Positions 54,477 to 64,000 of a stretch of DNA of 64,000 nt are shown piece by piece. The stretch covers positions 743,501 through 807,500 of the forward strand of contig JAPDOI010000136.1 of assembly GCA_029168955.1 (NCBI GenBank), given 5' to 3'. This DNA is from Aplectana chamaeleonis. Lineage: Eukaryota > Nematoda > Chromadorea > Rhabditida > Cosmocercidae. The notes beneath the pieces were generated by a model, which worked only from the letters and a program-made list of their open reading frames with translations, was not told where the DNA came from and searched no databases. A program made the translations under genes and the position numbers. Each line of letters opens with the position of its first letter. The first letter of the stretch is position 1.

Positions 54477-56155
54477 GAAACAGTGCTAGACGCAGAATTC
54501 TACAGGGATTCCGTTTCCCCAGTCTTTACCGGTTTTCCCAATGGTTAAGGTTCCCCTCTTGGCGTGCCCAGAGGTGAAGGTTGGTGGAGTACCTGGCTCC
54601 ACTCAACGAAGCTATGGCGAAGATGCGTGGTATTCCTTCCAGAGGTGGGTGGAAACTATAGCTTTTTTAGACTCCTTAAAGCCACAGTCCACGGACAGAA
54701 TCGATTTTTCGTTTTTCTGCCTATCTTGGAGAAAATTTCACGCTGATCAGAATGGCGTCTCCAGAATCGCTCAGAACTCGCTACGAACGGAGTTACGGCT
54801 TCTCAATTGTTTTGAATTTGAACTGGTAGGAGTTCGCAGACGAGTTGTCTCGAGCCTGTATTTTCTCGGTGTTCGCAGCAATCATTCTGAAGCAGGTCAC
54901 AAGCCAGACCGAAAACAAAAGGAAGAACATAGATTTTGAATGAAATCATTCTCGCGCCTCTTCCCTATTGAGGTCGGAAACCTGCCAGTGGGCGTAACCC
55001 ATTTTTTCTTTCAAGTGGGGCGTGGCCGACTTTTTCCTAGCTTTTTCTCGCTTATTTGAGCGAATTGAGATTTCGCGCTTGGCAGGGTTACTATATAGGG
55101 CGACCGGACCAAAATATCAAAAAATACCTCTGAGTACAAATACGAGTACGAGTACAAATATACCTTAGATTTGTGATCAGCACAGCAAATCACCATCCTG
55201 GGGAATTTTAGGTCAAATCTGGAACATTTGTTTAGAACGCTTTCAGAACCCCCTAACTGGTAGAAGTAAGCGCTTAGCAAACATGCCGTACAAGTCTAAA
55301 ACGCTACCACTTTATGAAAGTTTCGAGAAATGGGATTTTACCCAAACTTTGTCAAGGGGGATTATGTTGGGCGCTGAGCACGATCACTATGTCCTTTTCA
55401 AGATTTTGGAAAGATTACTGGGTGGTTTGGAAGGTACAAAGAGAACAGAAAATGGCCGTCCTAAGCTTATAACTTCTTTGAACCAGCAGCTCAAGGGGGG
55501 CTTACTAAGTTGTTTTACTATGGATGCCCAAGAGTTACTAACAATACGATTCGTTTTCGCAGATACGTTTACCAAACTAAACACTTTCCTTATAAGCATG
55601 TTGTAGGTTGATTATAATCGGCCGCAAAGTTGAAATTTCCTTCTGAATTCTCAAGAGAAAACATCGGAAACGTTAAAAAGCGGTGAGCTTCCCCCCTCCC
55701 CACACACAAACACAGACATTGTCAATATTCCTAAAGTGTTTACCAGGGATACATACTTTTTTCAAAATTAAGGTAAAAAATTAAACTTTGCCGTCGATTA
55801 TTCTGCAACCTACAGTATGCAAAATGGAAAAACGCAACCGCACAAGGGTTTTTTTGCCGTCAATTATGGTTGCAACCTGCAGTATGAAAATTACTTTATC
55901 AATAAGTTCTTAAACCACACACTGGATTTAAAGGCGAATCTTGAGCCAGAACGAGTTGCACTAGAAGCGAAAGAGAGCCTAAGATGAAGGAAAGAAACGT
56001 TTTAGAGCGCTATGTGTACCACACCTTGCCAAAAAAAGTCAGAGGAGCGTGAAAAACGCTTGAAAAAATCAATAACTTTGAAATTAGAGAATTTCGAGAA
56101 ACTTCATGTAAAGGTGCGTGGTTGCAAAACAGGGTCAGTAAAAACAGAGGTCTAA
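54477..56155. repeat. Dispersed repeat fragments, no gene
   Basis: 54660-54905 shares an interior module with the MITEs at 6154, 23729 and 28063 (CTATCTTGGAGAAAATTTCA, CGCTGATCAGAATGGCGTCT, GACGAGTTGTCTCGAGCCTG). 55163-55440 is the homologue of 49137-49400. 55790-55890 holds two copies of GTTGCAACCTGCAGTATG-like sequence. No supported coding frame before the reverse transcriptase. Confidence 0.6.
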
Positions 56156-58510
56156 CATGGACAACAACAACATAACAACGATAATATTAAAAGTTATGGA
56201 AACGTATCTGATATAACAAACCCTCTTAGACACAAGAATAATCACCCTTATTATGCGTTGCACATAATAAAGCAACGAACAAGAAACGGTCCTAGGAGGA
56301 ATAAAAATAATAAACAAAACTTGGACATTAATGATTTTTTATCATTCATAAATATCTGCAGTAATGTTTTAGATATGTATAGATATTTACACAGTTTAAA
56401 GAAGAAAGTGCTAACCGAATTAAGTTCCCTATGTTACAATAACAAGTTTCTCTTGAAAATAAATGATAACAACAGCCATATTCTCATATGCATTCTTTGC
56501 AAACTCCATTTTAGTAATACTGCAAGCAGAGAACCTGCTGTACGTAAAAATTACTTAAATGTGGATATAAATTACATTCACAGAATTTTGGATAATGTCA
56601 ACATCAACAAATTTATCAATAATGACTACATTAGCAATAAAATCAGAAACAACACTAATATTCCATACATACCTTCCAGAATCGTATATAAATACTTACC
56701 CCCATTTTCGAAACAAATTCTTAATTATAATCTCCTTCTGAGAACACTAAATCTCGAAGATCTCACAACATCTCTTAGACAGGACTGTGTGTGTAACGAA
56801 TCCGCATACACAAAATTTATCGACATCAATCATGGACATATAGTTAGTGGAGATCTTACTATCGTTCAAGATCATGGGCAACGGAAACTCCTAAGTTTTG
56901 GCACAAAATATATTCAAAACTATAGAACGACAAAGCGAGACATCTACACATGGATAGATGCTTTCATTGGGAACCACGAACAAAAAATTGTAAACAAATA
57001 TAGAATTAATAACACAGAAGTTTTAAATAACATAAGCACCTGGCTCCGAACTAATATGAAAAACAAATTCAAGCCGCTTTTGTATCACAGAAATTTAAAT
57101 GAAGAATATATGTGTAATTTCGATAGGAATCATTTAGCGGAACTAAAGGATAAGTTTGTGATATGTCCACTTGATAAAGCTGCTAACAATTACAGTTTTA
57201 TTTGCAAAAAATACTATCTACAAACAATATCTAAAGAAATGGGTATTGTTTACGAAAACAACTTACAGAACATAAGGGATAATAATGAGACATACGCAAA
57301 ATATGACACAGAAACACCTGATGTTCTTTCTAATAGGTATACATTACTTTTCAACAATATGAAGATAAAAACATTCCCAAATCCTAATATACCACTCATT
57401 TATGCTCTACCAAAGCTACATAAAAATCCTACTAAGTTCAGGTTTATAACAGGAGATTGCAACGGTATTAACAAGCCTTTGGCGGTTGAATTGAAAACTA
57501 TATTCACATTCATCAAAAATCATTTCAGAAAATATTGTAAAGCTGTGAGAAATCGAAATCGAAATTTCATCGAGTATTGGTCAATTGACGATATTAATAT
57601 AGGCAACAAGCTTGTGGACATACAAATGGATAACAAAAAACTATTTTCGGCAGATTTCACTAATATGTTTACAAATCTGCCACATAACACAATAGTCCAG
57701 AATGTTCAGAAGTTACTACACATTTGTTTCAACAACGCTGATAAAAAATATATTGCCTTCAATGGGCACAAAAATATTTTCTACACCAACGAAACCACTC
57801 GTTCTAATTATAGATACTATACCACAACAGATTTATTATATTTTACTGATTATTTACTCAAAAACAGTTTCTGCAGTTTTGGACAAATAATTTATAAACA
57901 AATTAATGGTGTACCACAAGGAGGTAATTTCAGCCCTTTGTTAGCCGACTTAACATTATCTATTTTCGAATATGAATATTCAATCGATTGCATTTCTCAC
58001 AGTAGAACATTTTATCCTTTCAGATATATGGATGATCTTCTGGTAATACATAATTCTGACGAAAACCATATTTATAACAAACTTCAGATCATATACAAAA
58101 ACACTTTGAATATAGAAAAAACTCATTTCAACGAATACCACTGCAGCTACCTGGATTTAGATTTGAAAATAGTAAATAATGCTATTATATCCAAGCCTTT
58201 CAATAAAACAGACAACTTTGATTTCAAAGTCATAAGATTCCCCCATTTTCAATCCAACATTTCAATCAGAATTAAGTCTTCTGTCATTTACACAGAAGTT
58301 TTAAGAATCGCACGTACATCAAGTCTGTTACCCGACTTTATAAAACGAGTCATAATGTTGAAAAATTTACTAAACAAAAACTGTTACCCTGAACATATCA
58401 TACATAACAATATTCTGAAATGTATAAATAGAAACACATTCATACTACTGAAGTATGGATTATACAACAAATTCAAACAATTACATAACATGGTCAGACA
58501 AATTTTCTGA
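56156..58510 (+). CDS. Penelope-like reverse transcriptase, intact long frame, no endonuclease seen
   Basis: An uninterrupted frame encodes a reverse transcriptase. Numbering from the TTG at 56258 gives 750 residues. Conserved parts are HGHIVSGDLTIV near residue 192, FVICPLDKA near 306, LPKLHKNPTKFRFIT near 384, motif A ADFTNMF (Asp466), motif B NGVPQGGNFSP (Gly551), motif C YMDD (Asp592 and Asp593), YLDLDL at 631 and a C-terminal FPHFQSNISIRIKSS...RIARTSS. The DKG-like and PKxHK motifs before the palm are features of Penelope-like elements, which copy RNA in the nucleus. Their usual GIY-YIG endonuclease is not visible after the thumb; only about 60 residues remain. The frame stays open for 34 codons upstream but has no ATG before residue 40 (56375). 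The well-placed ATG at 56157 (AACATGG) is in another frame and stops at 56214. The gene is strikingly AT-rich and rich in Asn, Ile and Lys, unlike its surroundings. The exact clade is uncertain. Confidence 0.85.
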   Translation, partial: HGQQQHNNDNIKSYGNVSDITNPLRHKNNHPYYALHIIKQRTRNGPRRNKNNKQNLDINDFLSFINICSNVLDMYRYLHSLKKKVLTELSSLCYNNKFLLKINDNNSHILICILCKLHFSNTASREPAVRKNYLNVDINYIHRILDNVNINKFINNDYISNKIRNNTNIPYIPSRIVYKYLPPFSKQILNYNLLLRTLNLEDLTTSLRQDCVCNESAYTKFIDINHGHIVSGDLTIVQDHGQRKLLSFGTKYIQNYRTTKRDIYTWIDAFIGNHEQKIVNKYRINNTEVLNNISTWLRTNMKNKFKPLLYHRNLNEEYMCNFDRNHLAELKDKFVICPLDKAANNYSFICKKYYLQTISKEMGIVYENNLQNIRDNNETYAKYDTETPDVLSNRYTLLFNNMKIKTFPNPNIPLIYALPKLHKNPTKFRFITGDCNGINKPLAVELKTIFTFIKNHFRKYCKAVRNRNRNFIEYWSIDDINIGNKLVDIQMDNKKLFSADFTNMFTNLPHNTIVQNVQKLLHICFNNADKKYIAFNGHKNIFYTNETTRSNYRYYTTTDLLYFTDYLLKNSFCSFGQIIYKQINGVPQGGNFSPLLADLTLSIFEYEYSIDCISHSRTFYPFRYMDDLLVIHNSDENHIYNKLQIIYKNTLNIEKTHFNEYHCSYLDLDLKIVNNAIISKPFNKTDNFDFKVIRFPHFQSNISIRIKSSVIYTEVLRIARTSSLLPDFIKRVIMLKNLLNKNCYPEHIIHNNILKCINRNTFILLKYGLYNKFKQLHNMVRQIF

Positions 58511-58689
58511 TATAATCAACTCCAAATTTTCACACTATCAAATTTATCAAAACAATTAGTTTGAGGCAAAACAGTACGGTTCATTTTTTCAATATCATGG
58601 CGATATGGTGGCTACTCCACCTATACTAGTGGAACTTCCTTTCCACTTTGCGATTGTTTGGTGGGTTCGATTGTTTGTTTGTTTGTTTT

Positions 58690-59795
58690 TCCCTCTTTCC
58701 TTCTTTCTCTTTCTCTTTTTCTTTCTTTCAATTTTTCTCTCTTCTTCTCTTTCTCTCTGTTTGTCTCCGTTTCTCTCTTTATCTCTTTTTCTTTCTTCCT
58801 CTCTTTCTCCCTTTCTTTCTTTCATTCTCCCTTTCTTTCGTCCGTTCTTTCTTTCTTTCTTCTTTTCTTCTTCCGTTCTTTCTTTCTTCTTTCTTTCATT
58901 CTTCATTCTTCATTCTTCATTCTTCTTTCTTCCTCCTTTCACCTTTCTCCTTTCCTCTTTCCTCTTTCCTCTTTCTTCTTTCTTCTTTCTTCTTTCTTCT
59001 CTCTTCTCTTCTTTCTTCTTTCTTCTTTCTTCTTTCTTCTTTCTTCTTTCTTCTTTCTTCTTTCTTCTTTCTTCTTTCTTCTTTCTTCTTTCTTCTTTCT
59101 TCTTTCTTCTTTCTTTCTTTCTTCTTTCTTTCTTTCTTCTTTCTTCTTTCTTCTTTCTTCTTTCTTCTTTCTTCTTTCTTTCTTTCTTCTTCTTCTTCTT
59201 CCTTCTTCCTTCTTCCTTCTTCCTTCTTCCTTCTTCCTTCTTCCTTCTTCCTTCTTCCTTCTTCCTTCTTCCTTCTTCCTTCTTCCTTCTTCCTTCTTCC
59301 TTCTTCCTTCTTCCTTCTTCCTTCTTCCTTCTTCCTTCTTTCCTTCTTCTTCTTCCTTCTTCCTTCTTCCTTCTTCCTTCTTCCTTCTTCCTTCTTTCCT
59401 TCTTCCTTCTTCCTTCTTCCTTCTTCTTTCTTCCTTCTTCTTTCTTCTTTCTTCTTTCTTCTTTCTTCTTTCTTCTTTCTTCTTTCTTCTTTCTTCTTTC
59501 TTCTTTCTTCTTTCTTCTTTCTTCTTTCTTCTTTCTTCTTTCTTCTTTCTTCTTTCTTCTTTCTTCTTTCTTCTTTCTTCTTTCTTCTTTCTTCTTTCTT
59601 CTTTCTTCTTTCTTCTTTCTTCTTTCTTCTTTCTTCTTTCTTCTTTCTTCTTTCTTCTTTCTTCTTTCTTCTTTCTTCTTTCTTCTTTCTTCTTTCTTCT
59701 TTCTACTCTCTTTTTCCTTTCTCTTCTTTCATCTTTCTTCTGTCCTCTCTCTTCTGTCCTCTTTCTTCTTTCTTCTTTTTCCTTTTTTTTCTGGC
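58690..59795 (+). repeat. Pure-pyrimidine satellite of TTTCTTC and TTCCTTC heptamers
   Basis: About 1.1 kb is almost free of purines on the plus strand. From about 58970 it consists of heptamers TTTCTTC (58970-59190 and 59430-59705) around a block of CTTCCTT (59198-59430), with degenerate CTTT sequence at both edges. Because seven is not a multiple of three, all three forward frames stay open for over 400 codons. These are Phe/Leu/Ser strings, not proteins. Long mirror-symmetric polypyrimidine tracts can adopt triplex (H-) DNA. Confidence 0.97.
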
Positions 59796-60118
59796 TTTCT
59801 GCCTCTCTTTTTTTAATTTTTTTTTCTGTTCCTCACCTATGCTACTTTTCCTATTTGTTCCTGAATGTCATCTTGAGAATCCAATCTAAATTGAACTTTA
59901 AATTAGGCTGAAGTCAAAATTTAGTTCGAAAATAATTGTTATCCGAGGATGAGGGGGAGTCCCTGGAACTTTGTTCCTAGCTTGACGAGCTCTCGGAGGA
60001 TAACGACACAGTAGCTTCTATCAGATTTTGTATAAATCAAATCGAAATTACTAATATGATTATAGCATTAAATTTGTATTACCATTCTCTTAGTTTGTCC
60101 AAACTATACAAAAAATTC
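59796..60118. other. AT-rich 3' flank of the reverse transcriptase region
   Basis: No coding frame. It may be the 3' untranslated part of the retroelement, separated from the gene by the pyrimidine tract. Confidence 0.35.
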
Positions 60119-60200
60119 CTAGCTACCTTCTTCACTGAAGAGCCCCGGGGTAGCTAGAGATATGAATTGTCTGAAGACAGGGGCGAAACAATTCATATCT
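60119..60200 (+). repeat. Two tandem hairpins with CTGAAGA...CGAAAC
   Basis: CTAGCTACC (60119) pairs with GGTAGCTAG (to 60157), with an inner TCTTCA/TGAAGA stem. Immediately after, AGATATGAATTGT (60158-60170) pairs perfectly with ACAATTCATATCT (60188-60200) around CTGAAGACAGGGGCGAA. The CTGAxGA...GAAAC string resembles motifs at the ends of Penelope-like elements, some of which are hammerhead ribozymes. Here the pairing is not that of a hammerhead. Confidence 0.75.
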
Positions 60201-60626
60201 AAAAATATTCTTTGCCATCGCATATATAACACCATTTCATTCTGATGACTATATGGTTTATATGGTATAATTTTTGAAAAATTTCTACAAATCTTATAAT
60301 TCTATTACTGCTTAAAACAAACATACAAAAACGGAAAAAGAGAGTATTTTTCTTTAAATGGCTTCCTTGGAAGAGAATCACTAACATAACAAAATGTGTT
60401 GCGGGAATGGGAAATCAGGGGGAAGTGTTCAGAATATGACCTAGAGATTTTTCCCCGTCAAGGAAGACATATGAATCATGTAATTACTGCATGCACCACC
60501 CCAGAAAAGTGAGTATATGCATGCATTGATCAATTAGAGAAGTTAACGGAGAAAAGTTCGGCCGAGGATGTGTTAGTCGATCGATTTAGAGGCAAGAATG
60601 CACATGTAGGGTTCTCCGCTTCCGAA
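60201..60626. other. No gene recognised
   Basis: AT-rich sequence with frames below 65 codons and no shared repeat. Confidence 0.35.
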
Positions 60627-60830
60627 GTCGCTGCGCGCAACCTTTTCCGCCAGAAAGTAGCTGCGCGCAAGCTTCTCTCACTGCAGAACTTCCTTGAGGC
60701 TGCGCGCAAGCTTCAGCCTCGTGGCGCGCAAGACGGTTCATGAAAACGACCGCGCGCGCAAGAAGCATTCGGAAAAAGTCGTGGCGCGCAGCTTGTTTAC
60801 GCTGCTTTTGGTGGCGCGCAAGCTGTTTCA
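60627..60830. repeat. Cluster of GTGGCGCGCAAGC motifs, ~30-bp spacing
   Basis: GCGCGCAA cores start near 60633, 60663, 60702, 60724, 60754, 60784 and 60814. Most intervals are exactly 30 bp, with variable spacers between. The same core is clustered at 21437-21575 with 22-bp spacing. Confidence 0.8.
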
Positions 60831-61239
<409 letters not shown>

Positions 61240-61883
61240 GTAATAATTAGCGAGACCTAGCGAAGTTTTCGCTCAAGAAAACTTTGACGTGCGCCAACTT
61301 CCTGATGCAGATTTGCTTGTCAACTGACTTCCGTCTACCCAAAAGTTGCTGCCCGTATGGACTCTCCTAAACAGAGCACATGCCGGACATTTAACTGGGC
61401 GTGGGGTATGAAAATGTCCGATCAAACCGCAAAACATAAGAAGCAAGCGGTAGATCGGTTGTTACCGGCACCAAAATTACGACCTCTGCCATCCCTCCTT
61501 CCTTTATGTCAAAACCCTCTGCCCTTCCTTCCGATTTGAAAAATTCCCAAGCGATTATTTTCGCTTTACCGTTTCTGTCACGATAAGGAAAATCGCACTC
61601 GCATTTTAGGTGCTGTTTCCCTGGTTGACCAACACCATGCCCATGTTCTCAATAAATGAAATATGCACGTGGGTGTTGATGTTTCATAAAGCAGATTTCG
61701 ATAAGCTCGGACTTTCAACATATATAAATTATCTGACTGTTTTGCTTCGCTTCGAGAGGTTCATGATTTGGCATAAAAATATTTGTGAGAAACTCGTTAA
61801 AAGAAGTGAAATACTTGGTGCATTTGATTTGTCATGGGATTTAACACAGAAGAAACACTAAAAGCTCGATGAAATGATGTACC
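61240..61883. other. No gene recognised
   Basis: A frame at 61610-61861 (83 codons, ending at the next fold-back) lacks a family signature. Confidence 0.35.
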
Positions 61884-62152
61884 ACTGATTTGGATGTGCG
61901 CTTTCTTACTAAAAATCGAAAAATTGAGTGTGGTTTTGAAAGGGCTAATCTCGCGCTCCCTGAGAACAATAGATTGCTCATTGTTAAAAATTGCAAGTCT
62001 GAGCTCTTTGGAATATTATTTTGTGGCTCCCACCCTATTTCATTTTTGACGAATATATTTATTTCAGGGCTTAGAAAAACGCGCGTGATTTGGCCTTTCA
62101 AAACCACACTCAATTTTCCGATTTTTAGTAAGAAAGCGCACATCCAAATCAG
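61884..62152. mobile_element. Fold-back MITE, CTGATTTGGATGTGCGC termini
   Basis: CTGATTTGGATGTGCGCTTT + CTTACTAAAAATCG + AAAAATTGAGTGTGGTTTTG is mirrored almost exactly at 62080-62152, arms of about 72 bp and a 125-bp centre. The same peptide appears on both strands because of the palindrome. No gene is implied. Confidence 0.92.
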
Positions 62153-62738
62153 GATTACGTGAGAACTGGTCCGCGCCATTGCTGCGAAGCCAGCGAGGGG
62201 AGTGAGTCAGAGAAGAAGAGGAGGGGCGCGACTTCCTCTCCGTCCGTGGCCCTCCTCCACGGCAATTGGCTCGATGCCTTCTGTACATGACTCTACTGCT
62301 AAACAATGGGTACGAGGGCTTTGAAATGGTGCATGTATGCACCGAGGTGATTAATTCAAGGAGGTCAAAGCGTTGATTTGGTTGCTCGTGGGGTTAACGT
62401 GTATATCTGACAGTCGTGTGACCAAAGTAGATATTCTTTTATAGCAAAACTGGTATGACTTTGAGGATACCCTTGAGTATATGTTGTTTTGTGGCAGAGC
62501 AGTGATACGGACAGATTGTCAATTGGTTTTCATAAGGATTGCTCTGAATACTTCACGATCATGTCGTTTAAAACTTTCTAAATGGTTTTTATTTCTGGTC
62601 TCCGCGACTTTGCTAGGCCATCGGCCAAACACTCACTCAGAGATGCATACTATGTTTATCCCAACAGTTTCAGCAAATAATACAATCGATATTCCTAATC
62701 TACATATAAAAGTATGCGATATGAGGGAGTATTATGTG
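62153..62738. other. No gene recognised
   Basis: Unique-looking sequence downstream of the MULE relic. It may contain the relic's 3' end, but no terminal inverted repeat was found. Confidence 0.35.
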
Positions 62739-63745
62739 CTAGTGAGCTAATTTTCTTGACAAAGCATCGAGATGATCCTTACATTCTCGGGTGGTGGGCA
62801 GTTTACCTATGGTGTTGACAAAGTTATGGAACCTACGAAGCTCTTCTAAAACGTCCGCTTGCCTACGCGCCTCTTGGGGTCTTATATGACGTTCTGCAAT
62901 CTCTCCTTGATGGGTGGGCAATATTCTGGATTTCGCTAGGGTCAGTTCTACACTCAGGAAATCAAGTAATTCTGTGAGTGAAGGGACGGTGTTGGGAAAA
63001 CGGGACCGCAGTTTGTTGTGAAATCCTTCGACAATATTTGTGGTTCTTGCGGTATAATTGTTCGAGTGATCACACAGACCGTCGAATCTACCACCAGCCC
63101 CCCAATTGTCCATCCAGTAAATCATAAAGGATCGCAAATTGCTCTCTACGTCGGCGGTGACTGCTGCCATTCGAGGATATTCGAGAGCCTCAGATATTGC
63201 ATGAAATCGCCGCGAGAGAAGTGGCAGAACTTGGAGCCTTCTGAAGAATACGCCAACAATTGCACTGTTCTTGCATGCCACTTTGAGTCCATGAGCATCG
63301 CGGTTTCTCAGTATGCATTGTGCATAGTGGAATAGGCAGCTGAAAAATGCTTTTCACCCAAAATTTAAGAATTGGCGGTGCAGATAATCGTACCCGTTGA
63401 ACTTCACATTCATTTCGCTCCTCAGCGCATTTATTGCTGCCAATTCGAAGTCCATGAGGACAGTGCATTGTTGGTGATCTTCGATTGCTGCTGCTCCTCC
63501 AAGAGGCTCGATGTTGGCCCGGAACCATCTTAATAAGTGGGGATGCATCAGATGGCTCAGGCTGAGAAATATCACGTAATTACCTAAAGAGGTCTTTATA
63601 CGCTTCTTCTGTTCCATTTGGGAGGAAGGCGTAGAGAAGTGGGAATGTTTGCCCTCCATTACATTCGCAAATTATTGTGTACAGCTGCGACGATCTGGTG
63701 GGTCGCAGTTCAGGTGGCATCTGCTTGAACCGTCCGTCGCACTTA
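62739..63745 (-). pseudogene. MULE-type (Mutator-like) transposase, C-terminal two thirds, broken
   Basis: Read on the minus strand, the relic begins near 63742 with KCDGRFKQMPPEL, which holds the first catalytic Asp of the MULE DDE domain, then SSQLYTIICE and FPLLYAFLPNGTEEAYKDLF. After a frameshift between about 63585 and 63530 it continues with VLMDFELAAINALRSEMNVK, holding the second Asp. An in-frame TGA at 63356-63354 follows QFLNFG. The same frame then continues FHYAQCILRNREAHGLK and ends with the diagnostic RTTNIVEGFHNKLRSRFPNT and PSLTELLDFL, stopping at 62739. One frameshift and one stop make it inactive unless repaired by RNA processing. The N-terminal zinc finger part would lie beyond about 63745 and is not recognisable in the last 250 bp of the window. 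Confidence 0.85.
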
Positions 63746-64000
63746 AACAAATTTCTTTAGTTTTGTGTATCAGTCTTCAGATTGAGGTCCTCTTCATTAC
63801 CACCACAGTCTGCAAGTGTAGCCGTCTGAACACTTCTAACCATAGGGACCGGCTTCCCAAGTATACCACAGATCCATCATCATGCAGGATATAATCTTCC
63901 AGATCAGCTGAGCAGCGACACAGCTGCGGATCCTAAAACAGCGTTCCGAACCACTCCAATTTTAACATCTTTTGTAACACAGAATTCACTAGTGCCCCTG

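Noticed and set aside
58605..59911. Three overlapping plus-strand open frames of more than 400 codons each
   Set aside because: They are translations of a heptamer pyrimidine satellite. Seven is not a multiple of three, so every frame stays open. The products are only Phe/Leu/Ser strings.
60158..60200. Hammerhead ribozyme (CTGAAGA...GAAAC)
   Set aside because: The strands before CTGAAGA and after GAAAC pair with each other over 13 bp, there is no stem I, and the positions flanking stem II do not pair. It is reported only as a hairpin.
60627..60830. CRISPR-like array (short core repeated every 30 bp with different spacers)
   Set aside because: The core is only about 10-12 bp, one interval is off, the genome is clearly eukaryotic and there are no cas genes.

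Overview
This window looks like intergenic or heterochromatic DNA from an animal nuclear genome. There are no operons and no densely packed reading frames, and I found no host gene I could name. Almost everything readable is a transposable-element relic, a short inverted-repeat (fold-back) element or a tandem repeat. The mixture (a mariner transposase, a MULE transposase, hAT-type termini, two non-LTR retrotransposon relics, a Penelope-like reverse transcriptase and many TA-flanked MITEs) suits an invertebrate, most likely an arthropod. The species cannot be decided from the sequence alone.

Layout: 1-1.4 kb is a 125-bp higher-order satellite. 1.5-3.8 kb is a decayed mariner lying between inverted arms, with a four-unit heat-shock-element-like palindrome upstream of its start. 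4.4-11.4 kb is a run of fold-back elements. 11.9-13.05 kb is a TIR element with no recognisable gene. 13.9-14.3 kb is an AT-rich TTCG satellite. 14.9-19.7 kb is one old repeat copy split by three successive TA-flanked insertions, the largest being a 3.3-kb giant hairpin. The insertion sites can be read because an uninterrupted relative lies at 23.2-23.7 kb. 19.9-20.3 kb and 25.8-26.1 kb are further TTCG arrays. 26.24-29.33 kb is a 3.1-kb hAT-like non-autonomous element with a perfect 16-bp TIR and a perfect 8-bp target duplication, itself invaded by three MITEs. 33.1-34.3 kb is a 5'-truncated LINE on the minus strand. 36.2-37.1 kb is a TTCG array, and 37.1-40.2 kb is a full-length but broken LINE on the plus strand. 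41-52 kb is packed with several recurring MITE families. 52.5-54.5 kb is a 1.9-kb TIR element. 56.16-58.51 kb holds the only long intact reading frame that looks real, a Penelope-type reverse transcriptase. It is followed by a 1.1-kb pure-pyrimidine satellite and a pair of tandem hairpins. 62.7-63.75 kb is a broken MULE transposase on the minus strand.

The genes do not form a pathway. What links the window is the insertion history: several families share TA target duplications and terminal motifs (AAGGCA..., CAGGGT..., CAGTT...ACCGC), as expected of non-autonomous elements moved by a small number of Tc1/mariner-like transposases. The most unusual items are the intact AT-rich reverse transcriptase without a visible endonuclease, the datable nest at 14.9-19.7 kb with its 1.4-kb hairpin arms, and several unrelated-looking satellites that all have a 41-42 bp unit.
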